Below are positions 8,485 through 15,772 of a stretch of DNA of 64,000 nucleotides, piece by piece (the stretch's first letter is position 1; every line of letters starts with the position of its first letter). A model generated the notes under the pieces. It was not told where the DNA came from. It saw nothing but the letters and a program-made list of their open reading frames with translations, and ran no database searches. The position numbers were made by a program, and so were the translations under genes. Where the stretch lies: the NCBI RefSeq assembly GCF_024172085.1, contig NZ_JAMZDZ010000001.1, forward strand, positions 4,898,001 through 4,962,000. Direction: 5' to 3'. This stretch comes from Hamadaea flava. Lineage in GTDB: Bacteria > Actinomycetota > Actinomycetes > Mycobacteriales > Micromonosporaceae.

Positions 8485-9255
8485 ATGAAGCGTTTCCGTC
8501 TCCTACTGGGCAGCGGAGCCGGCCTGCTGGCCGTGCTTGTCGCGACTGCCCCGGCCCCCGCCAGCCCGACGGCCGCCCCCCGAACCCCCGATCAGCGGCG
8601 TGCCGCCGGCGAGGCTGTCACTCTCCGGTACGCCTTCGACGCCGGCTTGGCCGATCCGATCTGGGACGCCGACCGGACCCTGCGGTTGCACCCGGTCGGC
8701 GTGATGGGCGGCGTCCTGACCACCAAGGCCCGGGCCGGCACGGTGGCGGCCGGATTTCCGCCGGGCTGTTCGGGGGACGAGGCCGAGTGCCCCCGGGTCA
8801 TCCTGGAGAGCGACCCGGTACCGTGGCTTAATCCGGCCCAGGCCGACGTCTCATGGGGCGCGCAGGTGCTGCTGGATCCGCGGAACACCAGCGACGGCGA
8901 GAACGTCGTGCAGAAGGGCTTCTCGACCCAGGGTACGCAGTACAAACTTCAAGTGGATCACTTCGGCGGCCTGCCGAGCTGTGTCGTCGCCGGGCTGGTC
9001 GTCGGCGTCAACCGCATCTACGTCGCACAGTGGCGTCGCACCGTCGCCGACGGCGCCTGGCATCGCCTGGATTGCGTACGCCGAACCACCGGACTGGCGT
9101 TGTTCGTAGACGGTGAATTGCGGGCGAGTACCGCGATTCCCGCACAATTGTCTGTTGTGAACTCCGATCCGCTCCGGTTGGGCGGCAAGGGGATCGGGCC
9201 CTGGAACGACCAATTTCACGGTTTGCTGGACGATGTCTACGTCACGGTCGGTTAG
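8485..9255 (+). CDS. Secreted LamG/concanavalin-like domain protein
   Basis: A 256-residue exported protein. ATG 8485 gives a clean signal peptide (MKRFRLLLGSG..., cleavage near APAPASP, about 28). The upstream GTG 8458 would start inside a hairpin and bury the signal peptide. The mature part reads as a single LamG-like jelly roll: LRYAFD at the start, then DGAWHRLDCVRR, ALFVDGELR and GLLDDVYVTVG at the C-terminus. Such domains bind glycans or proteins outside the cell; no catalytic motif is seen. Its place between two cell-wall hydrolases suggests a surface role, which is inference. Confidence 0.8.
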   Translation: MKRFRLLLGSGAGLLAVLVATAPAPASPTAAPRTPDQRRAAGEAVTLRYAFDAGLADPIWDADRTLRLHPVGVMGGVLTTKARAGTVAAGFPPGCSGDEAECPRVILESDPVPWLNPAQADVSWGAQVLLDPRNTSDGENVVQKGFSTQGTQYKLQVDHFGGLPSCVVAGLVVGVNRIYVAQWRRTVADGAWHRLDCVRRTTGLALFVDGELRASTAIPAQLSVVNSDPLRLGGKGIGPWNDQFHGLLDDVYVTVG

Positions 9256-9369
9256 ACCATTGACTACGCATTGAAGTCCGTGCTAGCCCCGGGTTGCGGT
9301 TCGATAACGCACGACTTTAGAGTCATCGAGGCGCAGGAAGTCGGTCGGCCATCCGGGGCGGCCCCTCGC

Positions 9370-9589
9370 GCCGCCGCCGAACCGCGACATCCGTCGCGGA
9401 CCGGGGACCCAGGTAAGTAGAGGCCATCGAGCTTCGGGGGTGAATCCGCGCCAGCGGTAGCGCATCTTCCAGCGCGAACCCGTGACGACAATGCCGACTC
9501 ACGACGAGCTGCCCTGAGGCAGTTTCGCCAGCGACCCGGCACCGTCGCAGCTAACCCGGTAGGCGGTGAGAGCGACCCGAACGCTCTCA
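9370..9589 (+). ncRNA. ydaO/yuaA-type cyclic di-AMP riboswitch
   Basis: The leader of the second NlpC/P60 gene holds the hallmark blocks of the actinobacterial ydaO class in order: GGGGACCCAGGTAAGTAG near 9399-9416, GGGGGTGAATCC near 9436-9447, CGAACCCGT near 9477, and AGCTAACCCGGTAGGCGGTGA at 9549-9569. An 8-bp hairpin (TGAGAGCG 9567-9574, complement 9582-9589) overlaps the aptamer 3' end and is a candidate expression platform just before the GAGGAG ribosome site. The class binds c-di-AMP and is known upstream of cell-wall hydrolase genes in actinobacteria. The 5' boundary is approximate. Confidence 0.9.
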
Positions 9590-9612
9590 GTGGAAGAGGA
9601 GACCCACCTAAG

Positions 9613-10605
9613 GTGGCCAGCCAATCCACCCGCAAGAAACGTGCCCTGATCACGCTCGTGCTCTCCGCCGTCGCCACGATGGGGATGTTGCTCAGCAGCG
9701 AGGCCGTCCGGGCGGACCCGTCGGTCAGCGCGCTGGAACAGCAGATCGACGACGCCTGGAACAAACTCGAGCCCGTGCTGGAGCAGCACAACGACACCAA
9801 GGAAAAGCTCACCGCCGAGCGCAAGCGCCTCGAGGGCCTGAAGAAGCAGCTCGATCCGCTGGAGCTGGAGCTGCACGTCGCGACCGCGCGCGTCGGCGAG
9901 TTCGCCGCCTACCTGTACACCGGTGGCAGCACGACCGAGCTGAACGCCCTGCTCTCGGCCAAGTCCCCGACCGACGTCACGGACCAGCTGGTGCTGCTCG
10001 ACCAGTTCTCCCGCATCCAGCAGGACAAACTGTCGGATGTCATCGCTAAGCGCGATGACCTGACAGCCAAGAAGAAGCCGATCGACGACAAGATCACCGC
10101 GCTGGCCGAGGCCGAGAAGAAGCTCAACGACCAGGCCAAGACGCTCAACGGCCAGATCAAGACGCTGCAGGATCAGGTCCAGAAGTTGTACGCGACCACT
10201 GGCGGTCTGGGCTCGCTGCGTCCCGCGCCGTGCCCGTCGACCTATCCGGGCGGCAAGGCGGCCACGGCCGTCCAGTACGCCTGCCGCCAGATCAGCAAGC
10301 CCTACGTCTGGGGCGCCGACGGACCCGGTTCGTTCGACTGCTCGGGCCTGACGATGGCGGCGTGGAAGGCGGCCGGCATCTCCCTGCCGCACAACGCGAA
10401 GTCGCAGTGGAACTCGGTGCAGCACGTGTCGCGCGCGAACCTGCGCATCGGCGATCTCGTCTTCTACTACTCCGACATCCACCATGTCGGCATGTTCGTC
10501 GGCAACGGCTGGATCGTGCACGCGTCCAGAGCCGGCGTACCGATCATGATGCGGAAGATCGACGCCGCACCGATCTACGGCTACGGCCGGCCCTACGGCA
10601 GCTGA
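9613..10605 (+). CDS. Secreted NlpC/P60 peptidoglycan endopeptidase, paralogue 2 (c-di-AMP regulated)
   Basis: A 330-residue paralogue of the 7471 product with the same layout. Signal peptide is about 1-33, long coiled coil about 38-200, NlpC/P60 domain about 215-330. Catalytic Cys is in FDCSGL (C243), His in IHHVG (290-291), and a further His in IVHAS near 303. The GTG start has a ribosome site (GAGGAG near 9595) and sits at the end of the riboswitch leader. Peptidoglycan hydrolysis is therefore expected to follow c-di-AMP levels. It lacks the TTA codon of its paralogue, using CTG at the matching leucine. A strong terminator follows. Confidence 0.93.
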   Translation: MASQSTRKKRALITLVLSAVATMGMLLSSEAVRADPSVSALEQQIDDAWNKLEPVLEQHNDTKEKLTAERKRLEGLKKQLDPLELELHVATARVGEFAAYLYTGGSTTELNALLSAKSPTDVTDQLVLLDQFSRIQQDKLSDVIAKRDDLTAKKKPIDDKITALAEAEKKLNDQAKTLNGQIKTLQDQVQKLYATTGGLGSLRPAPCPSTYPGGKAATAVQYACRQISKPYVWGADGPGSFDCSGLTMAAWKAAGISLPHNAKSQWNSVQHVSRANLRIGDLVFYYSDIHHVGMFVGNGWIVHASRAGVPIMMRKIDAAPIYGYGRPYGS

Positions 10606-10610
10606 CTTCT

Positions 10611-10645
10611 CCGTAGGGGTCCGCGCATCCAGCGGACCCCTACGG
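10611..10645 (+). terminator. Terminator after NlpC/P60 paralogue 2
   Basis: 14-bp perfect arms CCGTAGGGGTCCGC (10611-10624) and complement (10632-10645) with a 7-nt loop, 5 bp after the stop codon. There is no T tail, as is usual for actinomycete terminators. Confidence 0.8.
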
Positions 10646-10694
10646 GACAGTCACCTAGCTCGCGCGACGGAGAGCTGAACCCGTCGCGACGGCG

Positions 10695-11315
10695 ATGCCT
10701 CGCGACCGGCGTACGACGAGCATTTCGGTCATGAATCGCCTGTCGCTCGCCCTGTTCGGGCTGTTCCTGTCCGCTTTCCTCATCGTGGCCGGCCACCTCG
10801 ACGGCAACGGCCTGTCGCCGTGGGTCCACACCATCAGCGACTACGCCGCCGCCGATCGCGGCGGCGCGGTGGAGACCGGGATGGGCCTGGCCGCGCTCGC
10901 CACGCTGGCCTTGCTGCCGTCGGTCTACCGGTCGAACCGGCTGGCCGCCGTCCTACTGAGCGTCTGGAGCGGCGCTCTCCTGGTCGCCACCGTCGTGCCC
11001 ACCGACCCGGCTGGCGAGGCGCTGAGCCCGACCGGCTACCTCCACCGGTACGCCTCCACAGTGGCCTTCGCGGCGCTGCTCGCCGCCGGGCTGCGCCTCG
11101 GCTTCCGCCGGCTCACCGGCGTCGGTGTGGCCGGCGGGGTGGCCATGCTCGCCTCGACCTACCTCTTCCACCGGTACGCCATCGGCCTCACCGAGCGCGT
11201 CATGGCCGCCGCCGAGTTGAGCATGCTCATCGCCCTGACGTGGAACCTGCTGCGCGCCTCGGTCCGGTCGTACGCACCCTCCTACGCCACCACGGCCGTC
11301 CCCGCCCGTGCCTGA
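10695..11315 (+). CDS. DUF998-like membrane protein
   Basis: A 206-residue hydrophobic protein with about six transmembrane helices. The pattern after helix 1 (HLDGNGLSPWVHTISDYAA) and the conserved VVPTDP segment fit the DUF998 family of uncharacterised membrane proteins. ATG 10731 (MNRLSLALFG), directly before the first helix, is an alternative start; neither start has a strong ribosome site. No partner gene is evident and the function is unknown. Confidence 0.75.
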   Translation: MPRDRRTTSISVMNRLSLALFGLFLSAFLIVAGHLDGNGLSPWVHTISDYAAADRGGAVETGMGLAALATLALLPSVYRSNRLAAVLLSVWSGALLVATVVPTDPAGEALSPTGYLHRYASTVAFAALLAAGLRLGFRRLTGVGVAGGVAMLASTYLFHRYAIGLTERVMAAAELSMLIALTWNLLRASVRSYAPSYATTAVPARA

Positions 11316-11345
11316 CGGCCTGCCTGAACGCGACAGCCCCTGTGT

Positions 11346-11391
11346 GTCAAGGCAATCTTGACGACCGAGCAAGTGTCAAGGTAGTCTTGAC
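11346..11391 (+). promoter_or_regulatory. Two GTCAAG-N5-CTTGAC palindromes over a promoter
   Basis: Identical-arm palindromes at 11346-11362 and 11375-11391, centres 29 bp apart. The right arm of the first supplies a -35 (TTGACG, 11358-11363). The second contains the -10 (TAGTCT, 11382-11387, 18-bp spacer), 7 nt before the ATG of the small HTH gene. A factor bound to both would cover the whole promoter, so autoregulation by the downstream HTH protein is the simplest inference. Confidence 0.7.
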
Positions 11392-11394
11392 GGC

Positions 11395-11772
11395 ATGTTG
11401 ATCGAGAAAGCCTGCACCACCGACATCGCGCAGGCGGTGACTGCTGCCAGCCTGGCCGCCGTGAACGAGGCGAGCCGCCAAGCCGACCGAATCCTCGGCC
11501 CGCGCCCCCTCCCAGGTACGCCCGACTGGGAAGCCGAGCAGGGCGACCCGGCGATCCAGCGGGACATCGCCACAGGTCTGCTGCAACTGCGGATCGAACT
11601 GGCGCTGGGGCTGGACCCGTTCGGCACCGTGCTGGGTCTGCGCCGCTGGGGCGCCACCTGGGAACTCGTCGCGCGGGCGGCCGGAGTCAGCCGCCAGGCG
11701 GCACACGAGCGCTGGGGCAAACGCGTACGCGAGACGCTCGGCATCCCCGAGAACGCCGAAGCCGGCCTCTGA
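11395..11772 (+). CDS. Small HTH protein, probable autoregulator
   Basis: A 125-residue protein with no family I can name. The C-terminal half contains a helix-turn-helix-like stretch, WELVARAAGVSRQAAHERWGKR (about 91-112), resembling recognition helices of sigma-70 region 4 or MarR/TetR-like folds. The N-terminal half is helical with no membrane segment. The transcript should be leaderless. Its promoter is covered by two identical palindromes, as expected for a self-repressing dimer. A terminator hairpin overlaps the stop codon. The targets are unknown. Confidence 0.7.
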   Translation: MLIEKACTTDIAQAVTAASLAAVNEASRQADRILGPRPLPGTPDWEAEQGDPAIQRDIATGLLQLRIELALGLDPFGTVLGLRRWGATWELVARAAGVSRQAAHERWGKRVRETLGIPENAEAGL

Positions 11773-11787
11773 CGAGGCCGGCTTCGG
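11756..11787. terminator. Bidirectional terminator overlapping the HTH-gene stop
   Basis: 14-bp arms (11756-11769 and 11774-11787) around a TGAC loop that contains the stop codon of the HTH gene. The convergent secreted-protein gene ends at 11796, so the hairpin can serve both strands. Confidence 0.75.
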
Positions 11788-11795
11788 GTGATGAC

Positions 11796-12254
11796 TCAGA
11801 GGCAGAGCGCGGCCGAGCGGTAGCAGTCGACGGTCCCCGACCCCGCATGGGTCTTGTCGAAGACGTCGACCTGCACCAGCGTGATGCCACCGGAGACGTT
11901 GCTGCCGTCGAGGGTGAAGCTGTCGAAGGTGAACCACTTGCCAGTGGTACCGCCGCAGCGCTCGCCGAAGTCGGCTTTGAAGTCGATCAGGGTGCCACCC
12001 TGGAAGCCTTCGACCCGGAACCAGCCGCACTCGCCGGCGGCGGCGTAGAACTTGACCGAGCTGAGGGTGACCGAGCGGTTCCCCCAGACCATGTTCCCGG
12101 TGGCCTCGACCGCGAGCTTTCCGGCCCCGTTCGCGTGGATGGCGGCGGAAACGAAGCTGCTCGGGGCGGCGTTGGCGGTGGAGCCAAACCCCAGGATCGA
12201 AACGGCGAGCACGCAGATCGCGACGCCTGATCGCAGAATCCGTCGGCTGAGCAT
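11796..12254 (-). CDS. Small secreted protein of unknown function
   Basis: A 152-residue protein with a signal peptide (MLSRRILRSGVAICVLAV..., cleavage after ANA near residue 30). ATG 12254 is chosen because GAAGGAG lies 5-6 nt before it; an in-frame start 30 nt upstream has none and would add a charged tail. The mature part is rich in Gly, Phe and Thr, with four cysteines (in GECGW, GERCGG and two near the end) that could form two disulfides. It looks like a small extracellular beta-sheet protein. No homologue is recognised. Confidence 0.72.
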   Translation of the reverse strand: MLSRRILRSGVAICVLAVSILGFGSTANAAPSSFVSAAIHANGAGKLAVEATGNMVWGNRSVTLSSVKFYAAAGECGWFRVEGFQGGTLIDFKADFGERCGGTTGKWFTFDSFTLDGSNVSGGITLVQVDVFDKTHAGSGTVDCYRSAALCL

Positions 12255-12416
12255 GTGTTCTCCTTCGGCTCTCGGCATGGCCAACTGGACGCCATACCGG
12301 TATAGACCACTCTACACAGGACGGACTGGACTGATCGTGGCAGTGGCACTCCACGTGCGCGGCAAGGAAACGTCCTCGCGGGGCCTCACCGAGCGGCCGC
12401 AGGATCGGAAAACAAG

Positions 12417-12453
12417 AAGCCCAGGCTCCGGGTGATCCCGGTGACCTGGGCTT
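12417..12453 (-). terminator. Terminator downstream of tRNA-Gly
   Basis: 9-bp arms AAGCCCAGG (12417-12425) and CCTGGGCTT (12445-12453), with a C-T-rich run (CTTGTTTTCC) on the minus strand, placed just after the tRNA-Gly 3' end. Confidence 0.75.
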
Positions 12454-12458
12454 TCGTG

Positions 12459-12532
12459 TGGAGCGGGTGAAGGGAATCGAACCCTCACTGTCAGCTTGGG
12501 AAGCTGATGTTCTGCCATTGAACTACACCCGC
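12459..12532 (-). tRNA. tRNA-Gly(CCC)
   Basis: 74-nt cloverleaf including encoded CCA. Acceptor stem GCGGGTG/CACCCGC, D-loop AGTTCAATGGCAGAAC, anticodon stem TCAGC/GCTGA with loop TTCCCAA (anticodon CCC), T-arm GAGGGTTCGATTCCCTT. It reads glycine codon GGG. Confidence 0.95.
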
Positions 12533-12751
12533 GGGCGGCGCAACTCTATCAGGTCCGACCCGGCCATGCGTAACCCCGGCATCCGATGATCGGCTGATGC
12601 CGATGCCACGATGATGATCACTCCCGGCGACAGTCAAACCCGTGCGCACTATTCTCGACCGCGATCGATCCTCCGTAGCGTCCGAGGGACCCCCGACATC
12701 GGGGCGCACTGTCGCGACACGACTACCGGCGTGTCGTGGGGAGGAGAAGGC

Positions 12752-13717
12752 ATGGCAGACGCAGGGCGTACGCCCAGGAAGCGTGTGGCCGGACTAGCGG
12801 TGGTCGCGGCGGCCGCCTTCGTGCTCAACGCATCGCCTGTGGCGTTGGGCGCGTTCGCGGCGACGTCGGCGGCGTGCTACGACCCGGTCGCCAGCGGTGC
12901 GGCCAGCGCCAAGGCGAAGCCCGGCAGCGTCGGCAAGGTCGACCCGAACGAGTTGACCGCCGCGCAGACCGATGCCCGTGAGAAGGAGACCAACGCCCTG
13001 CTGAAGGGCAAGGGTAAGACGCCGGGCACGGTCACGGCCGCCGCGACGATCACCATCCCGGTGATCGTCCACGTGGTCAGCTCGGACGGCACGCGGGCCA
13101 ATGGCAACATCCCCGACAATCTGATCGCCGCCCAGCTCGACGTGCTCAACAAGTCGTACGCGGGCGTCTACGGCGGTACGTCGACGGCCTTCCAGTTCCA
13201 GCTGGTGAAGGTGAACCGCGTCGTCAACCCGGCGTGGTACCCGATCGTCTACGGCTCGCAGGGCGAGAAGGCGATGAAGGCGGCGCTGCGTGAGGGCGAC
13301 GCTGGCACGCTCAACATCTACACTGGTCTGCTCAGCGACGACCTGCTCGGCTGGGCGACCTTCCCGACCAGGAAGCTGTCCACTTCGGATGGCGTGGTGA
13401 TCCTGGCCGAGTCGGTCCCGGGTGGCACCGCGACGCCCTACAACGAGGGTGACACGGCGACGCACGAGGTCGGCCACTGGCTGAACCTCTACCACACCTT
13501 CCAGGGCGGCTGCTCCAAGCAGAACGACAAGGTCTCCGACACCCCGGCCGAGGCGTCGGCGGCGTTCGGCTGCCCGGTCGCCCGCGACACCTGCACGGCG
13601 TCGGGCGTCGACCCGATCCACAACTTCATGGATTACACCGACGACGCCTGCATGTACGAGTTCACCGCGGGCCAGGCCCAGCGGATGCTCGACGGGTGGA
13701 CCGCGTACCGGGGCTGA
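12752..13717 (+). CDS. Secreted M43-like (pappalysin-type) zinc metalloprotease
   Basis: A 321-residue exported metalloprotease. ATG 12752 follows GGAGGAGAAGG and gives a signal peptide (about 1-36). A linker of about 60 residues precedes the catalytic domain, which starts near TITIPVIVHVV. The extended zinc motif HEVGHWLNLYH lies near 238-248 (two His and Glu, third His after GHWLNLY). The Met-turn segment NFMDYTDDACMYEF follows near 290. This is the metzincin pattern of the M43B family. Several cysteines around CSKQ, GCPVARDTC and ACM suggest disulfides. Extracellular proteolysis is expected; the substrate is unknown. Confidence 0.9.
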   Translation: MADAGRTPRKRVAGLAVVAAAAFVLNASPVALGAFAATSAACYDPVASGAASAKAKPGSVGKVDPNELTAAQTDAREKETNALLKGKGKTPGTVTAAATITIPVIVHVVSSDGTRANGNIPDNLIAAQLDVLNKSYAGVYGGTSTAFQFQLVKVNRVVNPAWYPIVYGSQGEKAMKAALREGDAGTLNIYTGLLSDDLLGWATFPTRKLSTSDGVVILAESVPGGTATPYNEGDTATHEVGHWLNLYHTFQGGCSKQNDKVSDTPAEASAAFGCPVARDTCTASGVDPIHNFMDYTDDACMYEFTAGQAQRMLDGWTAYRG

Positions 13718-13723
13718 CAGAAG

Positions 13724-13763
13724 TCTCGCCGCGTTGACTGACTGCGAGGTCAACGCGGCGAGA
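13724..13763. terminator. Terminator between convergent genes
   Basis: 15-bp perfect arms TCTCGCCGCGTTGAC (13724-13738) and complement (13749-13763), loop 10 nt, between the M43 protease and the convergent flavin-binding gene. Confidence 0.75.
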
Positions 13764-13798
13764 GAACAACGGGGGACAGGGTCCGAAGCCGGGGGGCG

Positions 13799-14341
13799 TC
13801 AGGCCGCGATCACATCCCGTAGCACCGCGGGGACATGCCCGCGTCGCCATCCTCGGCGGCGCGGGCTTCGACGTTCGGGCGGCGACTCGCGCCACACCTG
13901 CGCGACGCCGGATCGGGCTCGTCCGTCGCTGGTCGGACCCATGGGCGAGTGCATCATCGCGACCTCGACCTGCAGTTCGAACAGCCGCCAGTCGACGGAG
14001 TCGTCGGCACCGGCGCGGGCGGCGATCCGGGCGATGACCGCCGGGTCCTCGACCGGCCGGGCCGTCCCGGTCAGGTACGCCTCGACGTCGGTCTCCTCCG
14101 CCGGGAACGCGTGCAGCGCGTATCGCCCGTCGCGTTCGAGGTCCCGGCGTTTCGGCGAGTCGATGAGGAAGCAGTACACACCCTCCTCGGTGATGAGCGG
14201 AGAGACCGGGTGCACCCGCGGGCCGCCGTCGGACCGGACCGTGGCGAGATAGCCCAGTCCCGGGCCGTACTGGTGGAACAGCGCACGGATCTGCGCGGCG
14301 AGCCGGGGAGAGGCCGCGGCGAACTGCGTCCAGGAAGCCAT
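13799..14341 (-). CDS. Pyridoxamine 5'-phosphate oxidase-like flavin-binding protein
   Basis: A 180-residue protein of the PNPOx-like split-barrel fold. GLGYLATVRSDGGPRVHPVSPLI near the N-terminus and RRDLERDGRYALHAFP are typical of the family that binds FMN, or F420 in actinobacteria. Its substrate is not evident. ATG 14341 is chosen because a -10 (TAGAAT, 14353-14348 on the minus strand) lies 6 nt upstream, giving a leaderless transcript. The in-frame GTG at 14347 would fall before the transcription start. The C-terminus is Arg-rich (ERRSPRRRGWRRG). Confidence 0.82.
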   Translation of the reverse strand: MASWTQFAAASPRLAAQIRALFHQYGPGLGYLATVRSDGGPRVHPVSPLITEEGVYCFLIDSPKRRDLERDGRYALHAFPAEETDVEAYLTGTARPVEDPAVIARIAARAGADDSVDWRLFELQVEVAMMHSPMGPTSDGRARSGVAQVWRESPPERRSPRRRGWRRGHVPAVLRDVIAA

Positions 14342-14436
14342 ACACACATTCTATAGAACAGACGTACGAACACCTAGTCGAATCGCCGAGGTAGCGCGGA
14401 AGTAGTACATAAGGCCGGGCAGGTAGAGTCCCAGGG

Positions 14437-15015
14437 GTGCTGCTCTCCGACCGTGATCTCGTTGCCGAGCTGAAGGCCGGCAGTCTGGTCCTCGACCCCT
14501 TCGAGCCGGACCTGATTCAGCCGTCGAGCATCGACGTCCGGCTCGACCGGCATTTCCGGGTCTTCAACAACCACCTCTACACCCACATCGATCCGGCCGT
14601 CCAGCAGGACGACCTGACCGCCTGCGTCGAGGTGGACGACGACCAGCCGTTCGTCCTGCACCCGGGCGAGTTCGTGCTGGCCTCGACCCTCGAGGTGGTC
14701 ACCCTCGGCGAGCAGCTGGCGGGCCGGCTGGAGGGCAAGTCGTCCCTCGGCCGCCTCGGCCTGCTCACCCACTCGACCGCCGGCTTCATCGACCCCGGCT
14801 TCTCCGGCCACGTCACGCTCGAACTGTCGAACGTGGCCAACCTCCCGATCAAGCTCTGGCCCGGGATGAAGATCGGCCAGCTCTGCCTCTTCCGGCTCTC
14901 GTCGCCGGCTGAGCATCCCTACGGCTCGTCCGTCTACGGCTCGCGCTACCAAGGGCAGCGCGGCCCGACGCCGAGCCGCTCGTGGCAGAACTGGCGGACC
15001 TGGCCCACGCGCTAG
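14437..15015 (+). CDS. dcd: dCTP deaminase, dUMP-forming (bifunctional type)
   Basis: A 192-residue deaminase that makes dUMP from dCTP for dTMP synthesis. Family blocks present: [21 protein letters not shown], the [11 protein letters not shown] active-site loop, [14 protein letters not shown] with the catalytic glutamate region after it, and the nucleotide-binding tail [13 protein letters not shown]. The sequence is very close to the mycobacterial bifunctional dCTP deaminase/dUTPase, so direct dUMP formation is expected. A TAGAGT -10 at 14424-14429 lies 7 nt before the GTG: a leaderless start. It overlaps the convergent GNAT gene by 4 bp. Confidence 0.96.
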   Translation: MLLSDRDLVAELKAGSLVLDPFEPDLIQPSSIDVRLDRHFRVFNNHLYTHIDPAVQQDDLTACVEVDDDQPFVLHPGEFVLASTLEVVTLGEQLAGRLEGKSSLGRLGLLTHSTAGFIDPGFSGHVTLELSNVANLPIKLWPGMKIGQLCLFRLSSPAEHPYGSSVYGSRYQGQRGPTPSRSWQNWRTWPTR

Positions 15016-15650
15016 CCCAGCCCGAACATCTCCAGACAAGGGTCCAAACCCTCGATCTCCACTGGTACGCGGGAATGCAGCGCCCAGCGCTCGCGGGTGA
15101 GTCGCAGCCGCCGCGAGATCGTCGGCCGGCCGCGTACCGCGTCGACCTGGACGCCGTCGGGCTGGTAGCCCAGCTTCTCCGAGACCCGCAGCGACGAGTG
15201 GTTGTCCAGGAAGGCGGCCGAGCAGGCGCTCAACGCGCCGAGGCCGTCGAAGGCCAGCGCGAGGACCGCTGCCCGCATCTGGGTGCCGAGGCCCTGGCCG
15301 TGGAAGCTTCGTCCCATCCAGGACCACGTACGCACTTCGCGCGTGACGGCGTACTCCTTGGCGCTCAGGATCTGCCGCCCGATCGGCTCGCCGTCGTGGA
15401 AGGCGACCAGCCCGAGGCTCCAGTCGTCGGGCCGCCATTGGCCGAGTTCGGCGAGCGCGCCGAGGATCACCCGCCGGCCGACGTCGGGCTCCTGGGTCCA
15501 CGGATGCATGAACGGCAGGACGTCCGGGTCGTGGATGCCCGCCGCGGCGGCGTCCCCCAGACGGGCGAGTTCCGCCAAGTCGGCCAACCGGAGTTCCAGA
15601 TCAGGCGTACGCACCCGTAAGCCGTACAGCGGGAGATGAGCTACCAGCAC
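15012..15650 (-). CDS. GNAT-family N-acetyltransferase (RimJ/RimL-like)
   Basis: A 212-residue acetyltransferase of the RimJ/RimL type. It opens with the typical [14 protein letters not shown] strand. The acetyl-CoA loop is [18 protein letters not shown] (about 130-147), then [20 protein letters not shown], the C-terminal family signature. It transfers acetyl from acetyl-CoA to an N-terminal or small-molecule amine; the acceptor is unknown. It is convergent with dcd, with a 4-bp overlap. Confidence 0.87.
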   Translation of the reverse strand: MLVAHLPLYGLRVRTPDLELRLADLAELARLGDAAAAGIHDPDVLPFMHPWTQEPDVGRRVILGALAELGQWRPDDWSLGLVAFHDGEPIGRQILSAKEYAVTREVRTWSWMGRSFHGQGLGTQMRAAVLALAFDGLGALSACSAAFLDNHSSLRVSEKLGYQPDGVQVDAVRGRPTISRRLRLTRERWALHSRVPVEIEGLDPCLEMFGLG

Positions 15651-15772
15651 CGGGTCATCCTTGAGGCTGACACCCCGATGGGCAACCGGTTAACCACGCG
15701 CCCCTCATCCGCCCGGTCAGAATGCGGTCGTCTGTCGGGTCAACCTCATCGTCGTAGCCGCCGCGATCCGGC

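Noticed and set aside
12611-12751. 47-residue N-terminal extension of the M43 protease
   Set aside because: ATG 12752 has a strong GGAGGAGAAGG site and a normal signal peptide directly after it.
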